64,000 nucleotides of DNA from an uncultured Eubacteriales bacterium (GTDB lineage Bacteria; Bacillota; Clostridia; Lachnospirales; Cellulosilyticaceae): NCBI GenBank assembly GCA_900551325.1, contig URVM01000001.1, positions 372,001-436,000 of the forward strand, given 5' to 3'. How positions within the stretch are numbered: the stretch's first letter is position 1; each line of letters opens with the position of its first letter. Of the stretch, positions 62,213 through 64,000 are shown one piece after another. Position numbers and translations under genes: made by a program. The notes beneath the pieces were generated by a model. It searched no databases, was not told where the DNA came from, and saw only the letters and a program-made list of their open reading frames with translations.

Positions 62213-64000
62213 TTAAGGTCTTCTAAAATCCCACTTTCCTACTGCTTTATCCTGGTCAAAGGTATAGCTTACAATAGCATCAAATTTAGTACCATTTTTT
62301 GTTTTAAGACCTTTTAGGGTGCCTTCGCCTTTTTTTAGAAGCTGTTTAACTAAAGTTTTATTTGTTTTTTTCCCATAGTGACCAAGTGTAGCGTCTTCTT
62401 TCCAAATAACAAATTTGCAGCCTGCTTTATACCCCATGCACCCAAAACCTTTTGTCCCTTCTATTACGTCACTTCCACACAGTGGACATTTCCCCAGTAT
62501 TTCTTTTTCTTGTGCTCCTTTAGTTTGAGTAGTACTCTGTGTACTAGCCCCTTTAGATGCTTGAGCTTTTTTATTTGCTATAGTTGTTGGTGAGAAGGCC
62601 TCTTTATTATATTGAATAGGTGCTGTTTTTTGGAATCTAATAGTGTCTACACCATTTATGACAAACTTTATAATATGATTCATAAAAGTGTCTTTTTTAA
62701 CTATTCCCTTTTCAATATCTGATAAGGTTTTTTCAAGCTTACCTGTATACTCTAAGTCCATTAATTCTTTAACTGGAAGGGTTTCTATAAGTTTTTTTCC
62801 TTTTTCTGTACAGCGAATATTTTTCTTTTGCATGACTGTATAGTGAGTATAGCAAAGTTTTTTAATGGTTTCCGCACGAGTAGCTGGTGTACCAATGCTA
62901 AACCCACTTAAAATAGCATCCATTAGCTCACTATCTTCACTACTATCCTCAGCTTCCCCTATACTCTCATTTTCCTCATCATCTTCATCTTCGCTTCTAT
63001 CTCTATTATTTTTATTGCCTTTAAATTGTTTACCACAAGTTTCCATAGCTCTTAAAAGTGTTTTTTCTGTATAAGGTTTAGGTGGTGTAGTGGCATGACT
63101 TGTTACTTCTAATTTTTCTACATCAACGAGTGTACCTTCTTCTAAGTCTGGAAGAATGACATCCTTTGAATTATCTTTTTCTATCTTCTTCCACCCTAAT
63201 ACTTTTTGAATCTTTCCTCTTGATATAAAAACACCCTCTGCCCCATCTACCTTTGTAGTAAATACAGTTTCTTCAACAATAGAAACAGGCATAAATTGCA
63301 TTAAAAATCGATTACGAATAGCATCATAAACTAATTTTTCATCTCCGCCAAGCCCTGTAGGTACTACATAAGTAGGTGTTATGGCACTATGACTTTCAAC
63401 CTTTTTACTATTAAAAATACGTGGACTCCTATGAAATTTAATCTCATCTTCATAAGGTGTACCTTTCTTTTGTGCCGCAAGTACTTTTTGTACTTTTTCT
63501 ACTAAACTTTCATCTAATACACTACTTGCTGTTCTTGGATAGGTAATATACTTCTTCTCATATAAACTTTGAGCTACCTTTAATACTTTATCAGATGTAA
63601 AACCATTATACTTACTTGTAATATATCCTTGTAATGCAGAAAGATTAAAAAGTGCAGGTGGATATTCATTTTTTTCTACTACATCTTTTTGTATAAGGCT
63701 TCCCTTTTTCCCTACTATATTCTCACGTACTAAGGTAAGTTCTTTTTCACTTTCAAACTTGTCCTTCTTATCTACCGTATAAGTACCTTCATAGCTTTCA
63801 TCCTCAGCTGTGAAGGTACCTGTTAATTTAAAGTAAGGTTCTGAGTTAAAGTTTAAAATTTCCATATCTCTATCGTAAATCATTTTAAGAGTTGGAAGAA
63901 GAACACGCCCTATATTAAAAAGTTCCCCTTTGCCTGACTTATACTTTAAAGTGGCAACAGATGTTAAGTTAATCCCAATAAGCCAATCTGCATGTTGACG
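62213..64000 (-). CDS. topB: DNA topoisomerase III, N-terminal part outside window
   Basis: A type IA topoisomerase relaxing negative supercoils or decatenating DNA. The frame is open past 63883 to base 64000: the 39 further codons read RQHADWLIGINLTSV and GRVLLPTLK, the conserved central stretch, so the gene continues beyond the window and 595 residues are visible. The catalytic Tyr is in KYITYPRTASSVL (usual YPRTDS, here Ala for Asp). IGTPATRAETIKKL follows after an acidic insert (62926-63011). C-terminal zinc-ribbon-like CPLCGSDVIEGTKGFGCMGYKAGC and a basic tail complete it. TopB with this layout occurs in clostridial chromosomes and in conjugative elements; no conjugation gene is visible here. 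Confidence 0.93.
   Translation of the reverse strand, partial: RQHADWLIGINLTSVATLKYKSGKGELFNIGRVLLPTLKMIYDRDMEILNFNSEPYFKLTGTFTAEDESYEGTYTVDKKDKFESEKELTLVRENIVGKKGSLIQKDVVEKNEYPPALFNLSALQGYITSKYNGFTSDKVLKVAQSLYEKKYITYPRTASSVLDESLVEKVQKVLAAQKKGTPYEDEIKFHRSPRIFNSKKVESHSAITPTYVVPTGLGGDEKLVYDAIRNRFLMQFMPVSIVEETVFTTKVDGAEGVFISRGKIQKVLGWKKIEKDNSKDVILPDLEEGTLVDVEKLEVTSHATTPPKPYTEKTLLRAMETCGKQFKGNKNNRDRSEDEDDEENESIGEAEDSSEDSELMDAILSGFSIGTPATRAETIKKLCYTHYTVMQKKNIRCTEKGKKLIETLPVKELMDLEYTGKLEKTLSDIEKGIVKKDTFMNHIIKFVINGVDTIRFQKTAPIQYNKEAFSPTTIANKKAQASKGASTQSTTQTKGAQEKEILGKCPLCGSDVIEGTKGFGCMGYKAGCKFVIWKEDATLGHYGKKTNKTLVKQLLKKGEGTLKGLKTKNGTKFDAIVSYTFDQDKAVGKWDFRRP

Noticed and set aside
62213..64000. Topoisomerase III start at the ATG at 63883
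   Set aside because: The frame stays open with conserved TopB sequence to the end of the window, so 63883 is an internal Met.
1..64000. CRISPR array, prophage, integrated conjugative element or toxin-antitoxin locus
   Set aside because: No regularly spaced repeats of 25-40 bases, no integrase, phage or relaxase genes and no paired small toxin genes were found; topB alone does not indicate a conjugative element.

Overview
The window reads as the chromosome of a low-GC Gram-positive anaerobe of the class Clostridia. Grounds: AT-rich intergenic DNA, strong AGGAGG-type ribosome binding sites, TTGACA/TATAAT-like promoters, a cggR-gapA-pgk-tpiA-gpmI-eno glycolytic block followed by secG and rnr, an Rrf2-iscS-iscU-mnmA cluster, ferredoxin and siroheme-type iron-sulfur proteins, and candidate CodY and PurR sites. 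A relative of Lachnospirales/Cellulosilyticaceae is my best guess, but no rRNA gene is present to confirm it. Almost all genes lie on the minus strand; plus-strand genes are limited to a NusG-II/Gx-transporter pair, a DUF2225 gene, two small ORFs near 50.5-50.9 kb and an amino-acid permease.

Layout: 1-503 is the start of a DHH phosphoesterase cut by the window edge. 0.7-4.9 kb is a four-gene CUT1 sugar ABC importer operon. 5.2-8.7 kb holds rnr, a cytidylate-kinase-like gene and secG. 8.8-13.8 kb carries an M3 oligopeptidase, a HEXXH membrane-anchored protein, a GNAT acetyltransferase and an unknown anchored protein. A 204-bp imperfect inverted-repeat element lies at 14.08-14.28 kb. 14.4-22.0 kb is the lower-glycolysis block with its SorC-type regulator; a strong terminator after gapA and a hairpin-rich pgk-tpiA gap subdivide it. 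22.2-27.5 kb holds a Na/Pi cotransporter-PhoU protein and mnmA-iscU-iscS-iscR, with an operator-like dyad at the iscR promoter. 27.6-32.2 kb has the NusG-II/Gx pair, a candidate structured RNA (28.74-28.87 kb), a GH3 lipoprotein, a DUF2225 protein and an ADP-ribosylglycohydrolase-family protein.

32.5-44.8 kb is a ten-gene branched-chain amino-acid operon, transcribed ilvB-ilvN-ilvC-leuA-leuC-leuD-leuB-ilvE-ilvD-ilvB. It has an acetolactate synthase large subunit at each end, a consensus promoter, a CodY-like box and a leader terminator. 45.1-50.2 kb has a TPR protein, a DUF4870 protein, a 34-residue Lys-rich peptide, a LysO (two genes)-EutH membrane operon and a double-HD protein. 50.5-52.5 kb has two small plus-strand ORFs bounded by hairpins, then a UDG-fold protein beside a siroheme-reductase-like protein lacking the usual siroheme cysteine. 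52.8-57.6 kb is a nucleoside ABC importer (bmpA-nupABC) with a PurBox-like leader. 57.7-64.0 kb holds a coiled-coil protein, typA, an APC permease, a 2[4Fe-4S] ferredoxin and the C-terminal part of topoisomerase III running off the window.

Much of the window is housekeeping. The less ordinary signals are the two structured intergenic elements, the Cys-rich tail on phosphoglycerate kinase, the ligand-site substitutions in the siroheme-like and ADP-ribosylglycohydrolase proteins, and the two small-ORF cassettes. I found no CRISPR array, rRNA, tRNA, intact insertion sequence or prophage.
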